A stretch of DNA of 64,000 bases from AP-15 sp963787425 (lineage in GTDB: Bacteria > Pseudomonadota > Alphaproteobacteria > ATCC43930 > CGMCC-115725): positions 1-64,000 of the forward strand of contig CAWBCV010000010.1 of assembly GCA_963787425.1 (NCBI GenBank), written 5' to 3'. The notes below the pieces were generated by a model. That model was not told the DNA's origin. It made no database searches and saw nothing but the letters and a program-made list of their open reading frames with translations. The position numbers and the translations under genes were made by a program. Of this stretch, positions 56,073 to 64,000 are shown piece after piece (position 1 is the first letter of the stretch; each line of letters begins with the position of its first letter).

Positions 56073-56867
56073 ATGGGCCAGGTAGAGGGAAAGGCTGCCA
56101 TCGTAACGGGCGGCGCATCGGGAATTGGCGCAGCCTGTGCGACGATACTGGCGCGGGAGGGTGCCAAGGTCATGATAACCGACCTGGACGATGCCGGCGG
56201 CCGAGCCGGGGCGGAGAGGATCGGAAGCGCCGGCGGCGAGGCCATGTTCCTCCATCAAGACGTCAGTCTCAAGGAGAGCTGGCCGAGTGTGATCGAAGCC
56301 GCCGAGCGGCACTTCGGGCGCTTGGACGTGATGGTGGCCAACGCCGGCATCGGGATCCTCTGCAAGGCGATCGAGATGTCGCTGGCCGATTGGCGGAGAC
56401 AGACCGCGGTCAACCTCGACGGCGTGTTCCTTTCGGTGAAGTACGCCGTACCTGCGATGCGCCGTGCCGGTGGTGGTTCGATCATCATTATGTCGTCGGT
56501 AGCCGGCCTCCGGGGATCGGCAGGATTAGCCGGCTATTGCGCCACAAAGGGAGGCGTACGCCTGTTCGCTAAGCCGGTCGCGATGGAATGTGCAGCAGAA
56601 GGCGATGGCATCCGGGTCAACACCGTCCATCCCGGGGTCATCGACACGCCGATTTGGACGAAGCTACCGGTATCGGCCGGAAGCAATGCGCCGATTGATC
56701 CGAACGAGGTTGCCAAAGCCGGGGTACCTTTCGGAAGGGCCGGGCAGGCGCAGGATATCGCAAACGGTGTGCTGTTCCTCGCCTCGGATGCGTCCAGCTA
56801 CATGACAGGAGCGGAGCTGGTGATCGACGGTGGCATGACCGGCGGCGCGCGACCTCGATGGAGCTGA
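56073..56867 (+). CDS. SDR family NAD(P)-dependent oxidoreductase
   Basis: 264 residues, classical short-chain dehydrogenase: cofactor loop TGGASGIG, acidic DLDD after beta-2 (NAD preference), LDVMVANAGIG, catalytic Ser in IIIMSSVAGLRG and Tyr/Lys in GYCATKGGVRLF, then VNTVHPGVIDTPIW and YMTGAELVIDGGMTGG. It starts 28 bases after the amidohydrolase, in the same operon. A diverged copy of its last ~200 bases and downstream flank is at 59545-59750. Confidence 0.93.
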   Translation: MGQVEGKAAIVTGGASGIGAACATILAREGAKVMITDLDDAGGRAGAERIGSAGGEAMFLHQDVSLKESWPSVIEAAERHFGRLDVMVANAGIGILCKAIEMSLADWRRQTAVNLDGVFLSVKYAVPAMRRAGGGSIIIMSSVAGLRGSAGLAGYCATKGGVRLFAKPVAMECAAEGDGIRVNTVHPGVIDTPIWTKLPVSAGSNAPIDPNEVAKAGVPFGRAGQAQDIANGVLFLASDASSYMTGAELVIDGGMTGGARPRWS

Positions 56868-57047
56868 AGGTGACAGCTTAGCGCTTAGCCGCAGCAGCAT
56901 TCGCAAGCGCGGCGCGAGGCTCTCGGGATAGCTTAAAGGCATCCTTGCCGGACGAGCGGACCACCGCTTGCAAAAAAAGCGCAGAGCCGCTCCTCGCCTC
57001 GCTTGCGGGAGATGCTCACGACTGATCGCAGGGCGCGGAGCAGCCCT

Positions 57048-57959
57048 TTAGATAATCCCTAGTTTCGGACGGACCCAGTCGGCGAGGCGACGGATTGCAG
57101 CATCCCCTTCGGGCGCGGTGCCAGCAAGGAACTGAAACACATGCTGCATCTCCGGCACGATCTCGAGCGTCACATCCACGCCGGACCTGCGCGCGAGATC
57201 AGCGAGCTTTCGGCTGTCGTCGAGCAATCTCTCATCGGCCCCGGTCTGAATGTACATCGGCGGGAAGCCTTTGAGGTCGGCATGGAGCGGGTTGGCGAGC
57301 GGATCCTGGCGATTGCCAGCTTCGCCGAGAAACGCGCCAGCCATAATCTGAATGATTTCGCGCGTAACCAGCAGATCCTTCGCGGCATTTGTCTCGAATG
57401 TTTCGCCTGTCGCATCCATGTCGAGCCAGGGAGAGAGTGGCATCGTGGCCGCCGGCAGCGGCAAACTTTGCTCGCGGGCGCGCAGTATTGTCGCCACTGC
57501 CAGCGCACCGCCCGCCGAATCTCCGATCAATGCAATGTGACCGGGCCGGATGCCTTGGTCGAGCAGCCAGTTGTAGCTCCTCGCCATGTCGTTTACCGGG
57601 CCGGGATGCACGCTCTCGGGGGTTCGCCCGTAATGGACAATGAGTGCGCGGCAGCCTACCGCCTTCGCCACATGGGCGTAGACCTTGCGGTGCGTGTACA
57701 TCGACCCGGCCATGTACCCGCCGCCATGCGCGCACAGTAGAACGCGGTCCTCTGCGCAGCTTTTCGGCACTGCCCACATCGCCGGAACGCCTCCGGCATC
57801 GGTTTCGATGTAATCGACGGCGCCCGGTTCGCCAGTGATCCTCCCCCATTGCTCGAACACGTGGCGCAGTTCATCGAGCGGCATCTCCGGGTTCGCCTTC
57901 AACGCCGCCACCCACTCCAGGTAAAGCTTGTTCAGCTCCTCGGTCTGCTTGCTCACCAT
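57048..57959 (-). CDS. Alpha/beta hydrolase, hormone-sensitive-lipase (HSL) family esterase
   Basis: 303 residues from ATG 57959 (GGGAGGAGCAAT upstream; a longer frame starts at 58052 but lacks a site). HSL hallmark HGGGYMAGS (oxyanion hole), nucleophile elbow GDSAGG, acid Asp in TGADERLLDDS and catalytic His in PEMQHVFQFL. It follows the LLM monooxygenase gene by 55 bases on the same strand. Such esterases commonly open the esters made by monooxygenases, which suits this neighbourhood. Confidence 0.92.
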   Translation of the reverse strand: MVSKQTEELNKLYLEWVAALKANPEMPLDELRHVFEQWGRITGEPGAVDYIETDAGGVPAMWAVPKSCAEDRVLLCAHGGGYMAGSMYTHRKVYAHVAKAVGCRALIVHYGRTPESVHPGPVNDMARSYNWLLDQGIRPGHIALIGDSAGGALAVATILRAREQSLPLPAATMPLSPWLDMDATGETFETNAAKDLLVTREIIQIMAGAFLGEAGNRQDPLANPLHADLKGFPPMYIQTGADERLLDDSRKLADLARRSGVDVTLEIVPEMQHVFQFLAGTAPEGDAAIRRLADWVRPKLGII

Positions 57960-58014
57960 TATTGCTCCTCCCGACCCAGCGGGCCGCCCGTTTTCCTCCC
58001 CGGGCCGCGTTCCC

Positions 58015-59385
58015 TCAGGCGACCAGATCGAGCCCGCGCGCCGGCAGCTCAACTTTGCCGCCGTATTCGCGCGCGAGCACTGGCATCACCTCCTCGGCGA
58101 AGATCTGCATCTGTTCCTCGATCTCCTTGGCGTGGAAGCCGCCGAGTTCGAACCAGCCGAGGAAGCAGAAGTCGTCGTAGCCGCACTCTTTGCGCATCTT
58201 CATGATCGTGTCGATGACGTACTGCTTGGAGCCGTGGACGGCGATTTCGCGCTCCCGGAGCATCTGCGCCGTCACTTTTTTGTTGAGGTCGAACATTGGC
58301 TCGTCGAGCCGTGCCACAACGGCGCCGAAGCCGAATGGGCCATAATAATCGAATTGCAGCTCGATTGCCCGTGCTGCGCGCTCGAGTGCCTGCTTCTCCT
58401 TACCGGGGCGGGTGATGTGGAGGTAGCGGCTGGTCATGATCCCGCGCCGCTTCTCGGCGTCCCACCCGAACTTGAACCGACCGCGATTATGCATGTCGGG
58501 GAAACCAGCTTTTTCCGCCGCCTCGTAGTAGATCTCGATATTGCGGCGCAGCCGGTCGTTTGGTTCGGCGATCATCACCCCGTTGATCCCGTGCTCGGCC
58601 GCGAATTTGAGCGAGCGGGCGCTGGTCAGCGGCTCCCACAATTGCGGATGCGGTTTCTGTAGCGGCTGCGGAAAGACCTGCAGCTCCTTGAGAGTCGTGG
58701 TGGTCGCCTGCACCGGATTACCGGCCGAGTACATGTCGGGATCGCCAAGGGCAAGCACGTCTTCGAGGCGTCGTCCCGTCTTGTCTTGCTGGAAATAGGC
58801 GATCGTCTGCTTGTGGTTCCACTTGGTGTAGGTCGGCGGGACCGAGAAGAACTCGCCGTGGTGGGAGAACGAGGGCTCGGTCCAGCATTTCTTCATGATC
58901 GCGATCAATTCCTCGAACGCCTTGCGGTTGCGCTCCTGGTCCTGGATCGTCGAGCCGTACGGACGCCCGAGCGTCTCGTTCTCGCGGGGCTGATAGCCGC
59001 GGCCGATGCCGCATTCGACCCGCCCGCCGCTGATCACATCGAGCAGCGCGATCTGCTCGGCGAGGCGGACCGGGTGGTGCCAGACAATGATGTTGGCGGC
59101 CTGGCCGAGCCGGATGCGCTTGGTGTGCGCCGCTACCGCCATCTGCACCATGAGCGGGTTGGGGCTCATCTCCGCGCCCTCGGGCTGAAAATGGTGCTCG
59201 GTAAGCCAGAACGACTGGAACCCGAGCTTTTCGGCAAGAATCCCTTGGCGCACCTGGTTTACCAAGGTCTCCTGCGCTGCCCGATGGACCTCCGGCAACG
59301 AGCCATCGTTGAACGTGACGCCGTCTTTGTTCGTGATCACTGGCAGGCTGGACGCCCCGTTGTGAAACAAGCCGATTTCCAGCAT
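58015..59385 (-). CDS. LLM class flavin-dependent oxidoreductase
   Basis: 456 residues from ATG 59385 (GGGAGGG upstream; in-frame codons further up to 59532 look like untranslated leader). Starts LEIGLFHNGASSLPVITNKD; FQSFWLTEHHFQPEGAEMSP, IRLGQAANIIVWHHPVRLAE and SGGRVECGIGRGYQPREN form the flavin-binding luciferase-like barrel. Longer than usual bacterial LLM proteins (350-400 residues), with an extended region near 200-260. It forms a two-gene reverse-strand operon with the HSL esterase. Confidence 0.9.
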   Translation of the reverse strand: MLEIGLFHNGASSLPVITNKDGVTFNDGSLPEVHRAAQETLVNQVRQGILAEKLGFQSFWLTEHHFQPEGAEMSPNPLMVQMAVAAHTKRIRLGQAANIIVWHHPVRLAEQIALLDVISGGRVECGIGRGYQPRENETLGRPYGSTIQDQERNRKAFEELIAIMKKCWTEPSFSHHGEFFSVPPTYTKWNHKQTIAYFQQDKTGRRLEDVLALGDPDMYSAGNPVQATTTTLKELQVFPQPLQKPHPQLWEPLTSARSLKFAAEHGINGVMIAEPNDRLRRNIEIYYEAAEKAGFPDMHNRGRFKFGWDAEKRRGIMTSRYLHITRPGKEKQALERAARAIELQFDYYGPFGFGAVVARLDEPMFDLNKKVTAQMLREREIAVHGSKQYVIDTIMKMRKECGYDDFCFLGWFELGGFHAKEIEEQMQIFAEEVMPVLAREYGGKVELPARGLDLVA

Positions 59386-59544
59386 GGATATTCCCTCCCT
59401 CGCTTTTCCACGACAGCGAAGCAAGGTCTTCACCTTGTCCGCCCGGCCGCTTCTGCACAGCCTACTCCCGACCCGTGTGTAGCGGAAGCGAGGAGAGGAC
59501 AGTTGGCTCCATCCCGGCGGTCGCTCTATCACGACACGCCGGTT

Positions 59545-59750
59545 TAGACGAAGCTACCGTATCGGCAGACGCAACGGGCCGATTGATCCACGCGAAGCGG
59601 CCGAAACCCGGATGATGTTCGGAAGGGCCGAGCAGGTGCAGGGTATCGCGAATGGCGTGCTGCTCCTCACCTGCGATGCGTCCAACCAAATGAGGAGCGG
59701 AGCCAGTGATCGACGGTAGCATGGCGGCGCGCGACCTCGATTGGAGCTGA
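59545..59750 (+). pseudogene. Diverged copy of the SDR 3' end
   Basis: GACGAAGCTACCG...TTCGGAAGGGCCG...GATGCGTCCA...GATCGACGGT...CGCGCGACCTCGAT follows the order of 56655-56865 with roughly 80% identity and several indels, and the similarity continues past the SDR stop (GCAGCAGCAT). No reading frame survives. This remnant shows that the SDR region was duplicated and that the esterase/LLM pair lies between the copies. Confidence 0.75.
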
Positions 59751-59788
59751 AGTTGACGGCTGGCGCTCAGCTGCAGCAGCATCCGCAA

Positions 59789-59852
59789 AGTGCGACTTTA
59801 GCGGAAAGTCCCATAGTAATATCTATATGGAAGATTCCGCTAAACTCGCACT
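59789..59852. promoter_or_regulatory. 18-bp inverted repeat around an AT-rich core
   Basis: AGTGCGACTTTAGCGGAA (59789-59806) pairs with TTCCGCTAAACTCGCACT (59835-59852), 17 of 18 matching, separated by 28 bases rich in A/T. It lies 140 bases before the enolase-superfamily gene. It may be an operator pair, or the outer end of a lost insertion sequence. Confidence 0.5.
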
Positions 59853-59980
59853 GCTTGACGAGCTGCATCGCGTTAACGCATCGTCGATCCGCCGCCGCAA
59901 AACCGGCGCCCCGCATAAAAACGGGGCGCCCATGTCGAAAATGCGCGCGGCGAAGTACGCCTTCATGCTCCCTTCTTAGA
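59828..59980 (+). CDS. Possible 50-residue small protein
   Basis: ATG 59828 to TAG 59980: MEDSAKLALLDELHRVNASS, IRRRKTGAPHKNGAP, MSKMRAAKYAFMLPS. It is basic and hydrophilic, and no family is recognised. The ATG lies inside the inverted repeat and a strong hairpin lies within the frame, so it may be fortuitous. Confidence 0.25.
59905..59930. terminator. Perfect 9-bp hairpin, possible terminator or attenuator
   Basis: GGCGCCCCG-CATAAAAA-CGGGGCGCC is a perfect stem with an 8-base loop, 60 bases before the enolase-superfamily ATG. No T-run follows on the plus strand, so factor-independent termination is doubtful. An mRNA-leader structure is equally possible. Confidence 0.35.
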
Positions 59981-59991
59981 AAGGGTGTGGG

Positions 59992-60587
59992 ATGAGCTTT
60001 CAGACGTTAACGCTGAAGAGCGTGCGTGCGCGCCCGGTCGTGCTCAAGCTCAACCGCCCCGTAGTAGCGCGTATCGCAACGCTCACCGACTGGCCTTTAA
60101 TCTTGATCGATCTTCATACGGAAGAGGGCGTGATCGGACGCGCGTACCTCGAGCCGTATATCCGCAGATCGATGCGCTACCTCATCCCGGCACTCCACGA
60201 TCTCGGAGAGATGCTCAAGGGGCGCCGGCTCGCTCCGATCGAATTTTACGAAGCGGCCCGCAAATCGCTTCACTTCGTTGGCTACGAAGGCATGGCGATG
60301 ATCGCGGTCGCCGGCGTCGACATGGCGGCTTGGGATGCACTGGCGAAGGCTGCTGGGGTGCCGCTCTGCGTGTTGCTGGGAGGCAGTATCGGCCCTGTGC
60401 CGGCCTACAACAGCAATGGCCCCTGGCTGACATCCCCCGCCGAGGTTGCGAGCGAGGCCGCCGAGTTACGCGAGGAGGGCGGTTTCAAGGGTCTAAAACT
60501 GCGTCTCAGCCGTGAGCGTCTTTCCGATGACCTCGCGACGATCGAGGCCGTCCGAGAGGCAGTCGGGAGCGAGATGAGCCTGATGGT
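59992..60587 (+). pseudogene. Mandelate racemase/muconate-lactonizing enzyme family, truncated by IS1380
   Basis: TLKSVRARPVVLKLNRPVVA and WPLILIDLHTEEGVIGRAYL open the enolase-superfamily capping domain. GVDMAAWDALAKAAGVPLCV and LLGGSIGPVPAYNSNG start the barrel, and GLKLRL holds the first catalytic Lys. The reading ends at GSEMSLMV, just before the metal Asp (D-x-N), where IS1380 sequence begins at about 60588. About 198 of some 370 residues. It was the distal gene of the catabolic cluster. Confidence 0.88.
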
Positions 60588-61281
60588 GTGCGCCGCCTGA
60601 TCGGCGCCCTGCGCAGCCATTGGCCAAAGGTCGAGATCCTGCTGCGCGCCGACAGCCATTATGCGTCCCCGGAAGTGTTCCAGTGGTGCCGGAAGAACCG
60701 GGTGGATTGGGTCTTCGGTCTGGCCCCCAACGCAGCACTTCGCCGGCATGTCGCAGCGTTGGAGAAGAGCACCGCCGCGCGCTTCAAGGCGGCGCCCGGG
60801 CCCGGCAAGGTGCGGCGCTTCGGGCAATTCCACGATGCCGCGCAGAGCTGGAGCCGGGTCGAGCGCATTATCGCCCGCGTCGAGGCCGGGCTCGAGGGCA
60901 CCGATCCCCGGTTCATCGTCACCAGCCTCGAAGGCGGCCGCGCCAAGCACCTCTACCAGCGGCTCTACTGCGCGCGCGGTCAGGCCGAGAACCACATCAA
61001 GGCATGGAAGAACCATCTCGCTGCCGACCGCACTTCTTGCCATGCGGCCGAGGCCAACCAGTTTCGTCTGTTCCTGGCTACTATGGTCGATGCGCCGCGT
61101 CATGCCCAAACACTCGGTGTGACGGGTCATGCAGTTCGACACCTTGCGGCTGCGCCTGATCAAACTCGCTGCCCGCGTCGTCGAACTGAAAACCCAAGTC
61201 AAGATCCACCTGCCGTCCAGCGCTCCCGATCAGGCGATCTTCGCCACGCTGCTCGACCGCCTGCCGCGTCTCGTCACCTGA
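60588..61281 (+). pseudogene. IS1380 family transposase, C-terminal half, frameshifted
   Basis: VEILLRADSHYASPEVFQWC carries the second DDE Asp; CARGQAENHIKAWKNHLAAD carries the conserved Glu. After a shift near 61085, VMQFDTLRLRLIKLAARVVE and LPSSAPDQAIFATLLDRLPR end at TGA 61281. The N-terminal half is absent: this fragment directly abuts the truncated enolase-family gene. Confidence 0.85.
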
Positions 61282-61496
61282 GAGCCGGGGCGTGATGCCC
61301 CGCAATCGCCCTCCTCTTCAACCCTCAGCGCCGACCCAATCCCGAAAAAAACGAACCCGCCGTCGCGGCAGTGACCCCCCATGCCCGTCGCACAGGAGCG
61401 CAACCAAAACGCGCGGCCTGAAATACGCCCTGCCAATGTATTTTAGTCCTGCATTGATCGGGCTAGGTGAGTCTGGTGGTTGGCGATCATCTGCCG

Positions 61497-61736
61497 CTAT
61501 GACTGACCGCTACAGTCTCCGCCATTTTTGGGCACACACTTATCCCTGGACAGCGCCGCCCAGCCTGAACTCATAGCTTGCCAAGGCCACCGCGTTCGTT
61601 CCTCGCGAATGAGACCGGGAGGGACCGCAATATCACCGAAATCACGAACAGACATCGTTGTGAGTTCTCGTCGGTGCCGCTCGCGCTCTCGCCATCTGAC
61701 CAGCAAACGCAGCAACCGGACCACTTGACGAGGCAT
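61497..61736 (-). CDS. DUF1127 family small protein
   Basis: 79 residues from ATG 61736: RQVVRLLRLLVRWRERERHR, RELTTMSVRDFGDIAVPPGL. The R-W-x-x-R-x-R-x-R-x-E-L...D-F/L-x-D-I-G/A core is DUF1127 (YjiS-like), small Arg-rich proteins linked to phosphate metabolism or RNA binding in alphaproteobacteria. The last ~25 residues, after RTRWPWQ, come from the 36-base repeat anchor and beyond, so the natural C-terminus may have been replaced. Confidence 0.6.
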   Translation of the reverse strand: MPRQVVRLLRLLVRWRERERHRRELTTMSVRDFGDIAVPPGLIREERTRWPWQAMSSGWAALSRDKCVPKNGGDCSGQS

Positions 61737-62159
61737 ACGCTCCTCCTGGCCCTCGGTCATCGAAGTGGCTGCCCAACGATCCTGCCTGATTGGCCAGTCT
61801 GCACCCGCGCCATGGGAGCGGATTTGCCAGAGACCCGGTCGCGAGTGCTTTCACTAGCCAGTAGCTGGGCTAACCGGGTGATATTCAGCGGCAGCAAAAT
61901 CACCTGTAGTCACAGAACCGGGATAATGGAGTCAATATTCCATAACAAATAAATTCAAAATTGCTTAGAATTGCTAAGATTCGGAGCGTGAGCATGCTTT
62001 TGGCTGTAAAGGTCAAGAGCACCAGACCCGAGGCTACGTAGCCGACGAGATCGGGACCCATGTGTATGTCTTCGCATTCGTCGGGGCCAATTCAGAAGAA
62101 GCACCAGGGGACCGGTACTTTCGCAATTAATATGCGCCTGATGGCACGACCTGATGGCG
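61737..62159. other. Gene-free stretch of about 420 bases
   Basis: Present here but absent from copy A of the long repeat. AT-rich around 61930-61975, with CTTAGAATTGCTAAG forming a 5-bp stem. No recognisable gene. Confidence 0.4.
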
Positions 62160-62437
62160 TGCGTCGAACCCAATAAACCCAACACGACGTCAGAGGCCGA
62201 ATGAACCCGTCCCATTCAAAAATCATCGCTGCTTCCCCATTCGCTGATGAGTCCTGAGCACCTCACATTGCCCAATGTGCTCATTGTCGGGAGACGGTTG
62301 AGGCGCTCGATTTCCCGAACTTTATCGCCGGTCTGACTCGCATCACGCTGGACCGTACCCGCCACTCGGCTTTAATGTCTTTTTGTTTAAGAATCTTTAA
62401 AGTCAGCAGCTTTGGGAGCGGCTCCGGCTCGAATCAG

Positions 62438-62841
62438 ATGGAAAGCAGCGAGATCAGGTTCGGCAGGTTCCAACTCGATCTGCGTCGGCGCACATTGCTG
62501 CGCGATGATCTGCCAGTGAGGCTCGGCGGCCGACCGCTAGACATATTGTGGCGCTTGCCTCGGCGGGAGGTGATGTCCTCACCCAGGACGAGCTTATGGC
62601 GCGGTTATGGTCGGGCTACGTTGTCGAGGAGGGCAACCTCTATGTCCAAGTCTCGGCACTGCGCAGAGCCCTTGCCGATAGCGGCGACGGTCACAGTTAC
62701 GTTGTGACCGTACCAGGCCGAGGCTATCGGCTGGCCGGTCTGGCTGGGTCGCCGGAGACGGCACCCTCTTTCGTACAGTCCCTGCCGATGCCCGATAAGC
62801 CTTCGATCGCCGTTTTGCCCTTTGCCAATTTGAGCCCTTGA
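62438..62841 (+). pseudogene. Winged-helix regulator N-terminal remnant (copy B)
   Basis: Same as 20861-21264, including the frameshift after GRPLDIL and the stop after LPFANLSP. One residue differs (Gln for Arg in FGRFQLD). Confidence 0.75.
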
Positions 62842-62897
62842 TATTTCCATTGCCCTGCGGCGACGGCACAGTGTCGTATTCAGAATTCCGGTCGTGG

Positions 62898-63511
62898 TCA
62901 TACCGGCCTCGCCCGGCCTTCGTAGAGGAAGCTGTGCGTTCGCGGCCCAGGCAGCCGCGCGTGTTCCAGTAAGTCGATCCGGAACCCGCTGCCGGTAATC
63001 AGCTCGCCGATCTTCGGTTGAGATGGCACCCGCCCGCGACGCGGGACCACAGAGGGTCGAGCCGGTCCTGCTATCGTGCGACGCCCGGCTCCGGCGCGCG
63101 TCCGTGCTCGACAAAGAGAAGGGCTCCATCAGGCTTCAACACGCGGCGCATCTCGGCGAGCGCGCGCGGCGCGTCTGGGATGGTGCAGAGCGTCCAGGTC
63201 GTCACCACCGTATCCACGCTGACGTCATCCAGGGGCAGCGTCTCGGTCGAGGCCTCAAGGAACTCGACCGGCACTATTGCGGCGGCCGCGCGCCGGCGCG
63301 CCATGCGCAGCAGCTCAGGCGAGGGATCCAGCGCGATTACGGCGCGGACCGCCGGTCGGTGGTGTGGCAGGTTGAGCCCCGAGCCGATACCGATCTCGAG
63401 CACCCTTTCCGCGACCGCCCCGATCACGCGCCTCCGGAACGGCACCAGCTGCTTCTGCCCCATCGTCAGATGCAACAGACACGGCAGCACGTGGCGCCGA
63501 TAAAAACTCAT
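62898..63511 (-). pseudogene. SAM-dependent methyltransferase, multiple lesions (copy B)
   Basis: Identical in its readable part to 21321-21935, with the same TAG after EPGVAR. One extra indel downstream near 62970 distinguishes it from copy A. Confidence 0.75.
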
Positions 63512-64000
63512 TCCGCTGCTTCCGGGTGACTGACGGGGCTCGACGTGGCGCGCAGCTCGGGCAAGGCGATGCCGGCAGGGGCTCCGGGTCCATAGACCAC
63601 GTCGAGCGGTACGCCATAACGGCCGAAGCTCTGCAGGTAGGCGGTGATCGTCGCGTCGGGGCGCGTCCAGTCCGCCCGCATCGCCACGACGCGCGGTTCA
63701 CGAAGCTTGTCCGCGACCGCCGCCCGCTCCAGCACCATCAATTCATTGACCCTGCAGATCAAGCACCAGGCGGCGGAGACATCGACCAACACCAGCTGCC
63801 CCCCGGCGACCAGCCGTTGCAGCGCTGCCGCGTCGTAGCGCCGCCACAGATCGGTCTGGGCAATCCCACCCGGCCCGCCGATCGGCACGGCCTGACCGTG
63901 CAGCGACAGCACCAGCACCGCGGCGACCGAAAGCACGATTGTCGCGGCTCCGATTGCCCGGCCTTCAAATCGGCCGAAACCTACGATCGCACGCGCCGCT
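63508..64000 (-). pseudogene. DsbD-like thioredoxin-domain protein (copy B, cut by window end)
   Basis: Same sequence as 21932-22424, with AAWCLICRVNE; it continues past the window, so its upstream side cannot be judged here. Confidence 0.7.

Larger units (their letters stand above)
61532..64000. repeat. Long direct repeat, copy B (with ~592-base insertion)
   Basis: 61532-61567 matches 20547-20582 (one mismatch), and 62160-64000 matches 20581-22424. The bases 61568-62159 between them have no counterpart in copy A. The junctions share only the dinucleotide TG. The repeat runs off the window end. Confidence 0.9.

Noticed and set aside
1..64000. CRISPR array, rRNA operon, prophage or anti-phage defence island
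   Set aside because: No regularly spaced repeats, rRNA sequence, phage structural genes or recognisable defence genes were seen on either strand.

Overview
The window looks like chromosomal accessory DNA from a GC-rich alphaproteobacterium, most likely of the Rhizobiales/Bradyrhizobium type. This rests on a small secreted protein with the C-terminal pattern typical of Bradyrhizobium (45959-46227), a DUF1127 gene, a response regulator fused to a class III cyclase, IS91/IS110/IS1595/IS1380 elements, and Rhizobiales-style GC-rich hairpin repeats. The genus is inference only.

Layout. 0-5 kb: end of an isopenicillin-N-synthase-like oxygenase, a frameshifted cysteine dioxygenase homologue, a reverse-strand run of Ldh-family dehydrogenase, VOC protein and amidohydrolase, and an efflux-pump remnant. 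5-14 kb: a CmcJ/NvfI-type oxidoreductase, then a signalling cluster (response regulator-cyclase, periplasmic binding protein, hybrid histidine kinase, single-domain response regulator), then a second, 5'-truncated copy of the CmcJ-like gene. 14-20 kb: VOC protein, LLM monooxygenase, an IS91 transposase with a broken integrase, and a frameshifted glycosyltransferase. 20.5-28 kb: a graveyard of broken genes that begins with a 1.84-kb segment repeated at the right end of the window. 28-34 kb: two Baeyer-Villiger-type monooxygenases, an LLM monooxygenase and an IclR regulator. 34-46 kb: more broken genes, an ABC-F ATPase, IS110 and IS1595 remnants, and three MFS transporters. 46-52 kb: a pair of overlapping pentapeptide-repeat genes, then a beta-propeller protein, an amidohydrolase, a Gfo/Idh/MocA oxidoreductase and a GNAT, all damaged. 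52-60.6 kb: the best-preserved block, a likely catabolic cluster (oligopeptide-type binding protein, PEP-mutase-like enzyme, amidohydrolase, SDR, HSL esterase, LLM monooxygenase), ending in an enolase-superfamily gene cut by an IS1380 fragment. 60.6-64 kb: IS remnant, DUF1127 gene and the second repeat copy.

How genes may work together. The 52-60 kb genes and the 28-34 kb monooxygenases fit uptake and oxidative/hydrolytic breakdown of a small organic compound whose identity cannot be read from sequence. The 6.5-13.2 kb genes fit a ligand-sensing phosphorelay in which a periplasmic solute receptor informs a hybrid kinase, with cAMP as one possible output.

The dominant feature is decay. About half of the recognisable genes have frameshifts, amber stops or truncations, and at least eight places join halves of two unrelated genes. 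Some frameshifts (for example in a run of seven C at 19406-19412) could be sequencing errors. However, the two copies of the 1.84-kb repeat share identical lesions while differing elsewhere, which argues that at least those are real. No rRNA, no intact tRNA, no CRISPR and no phage module were seen.
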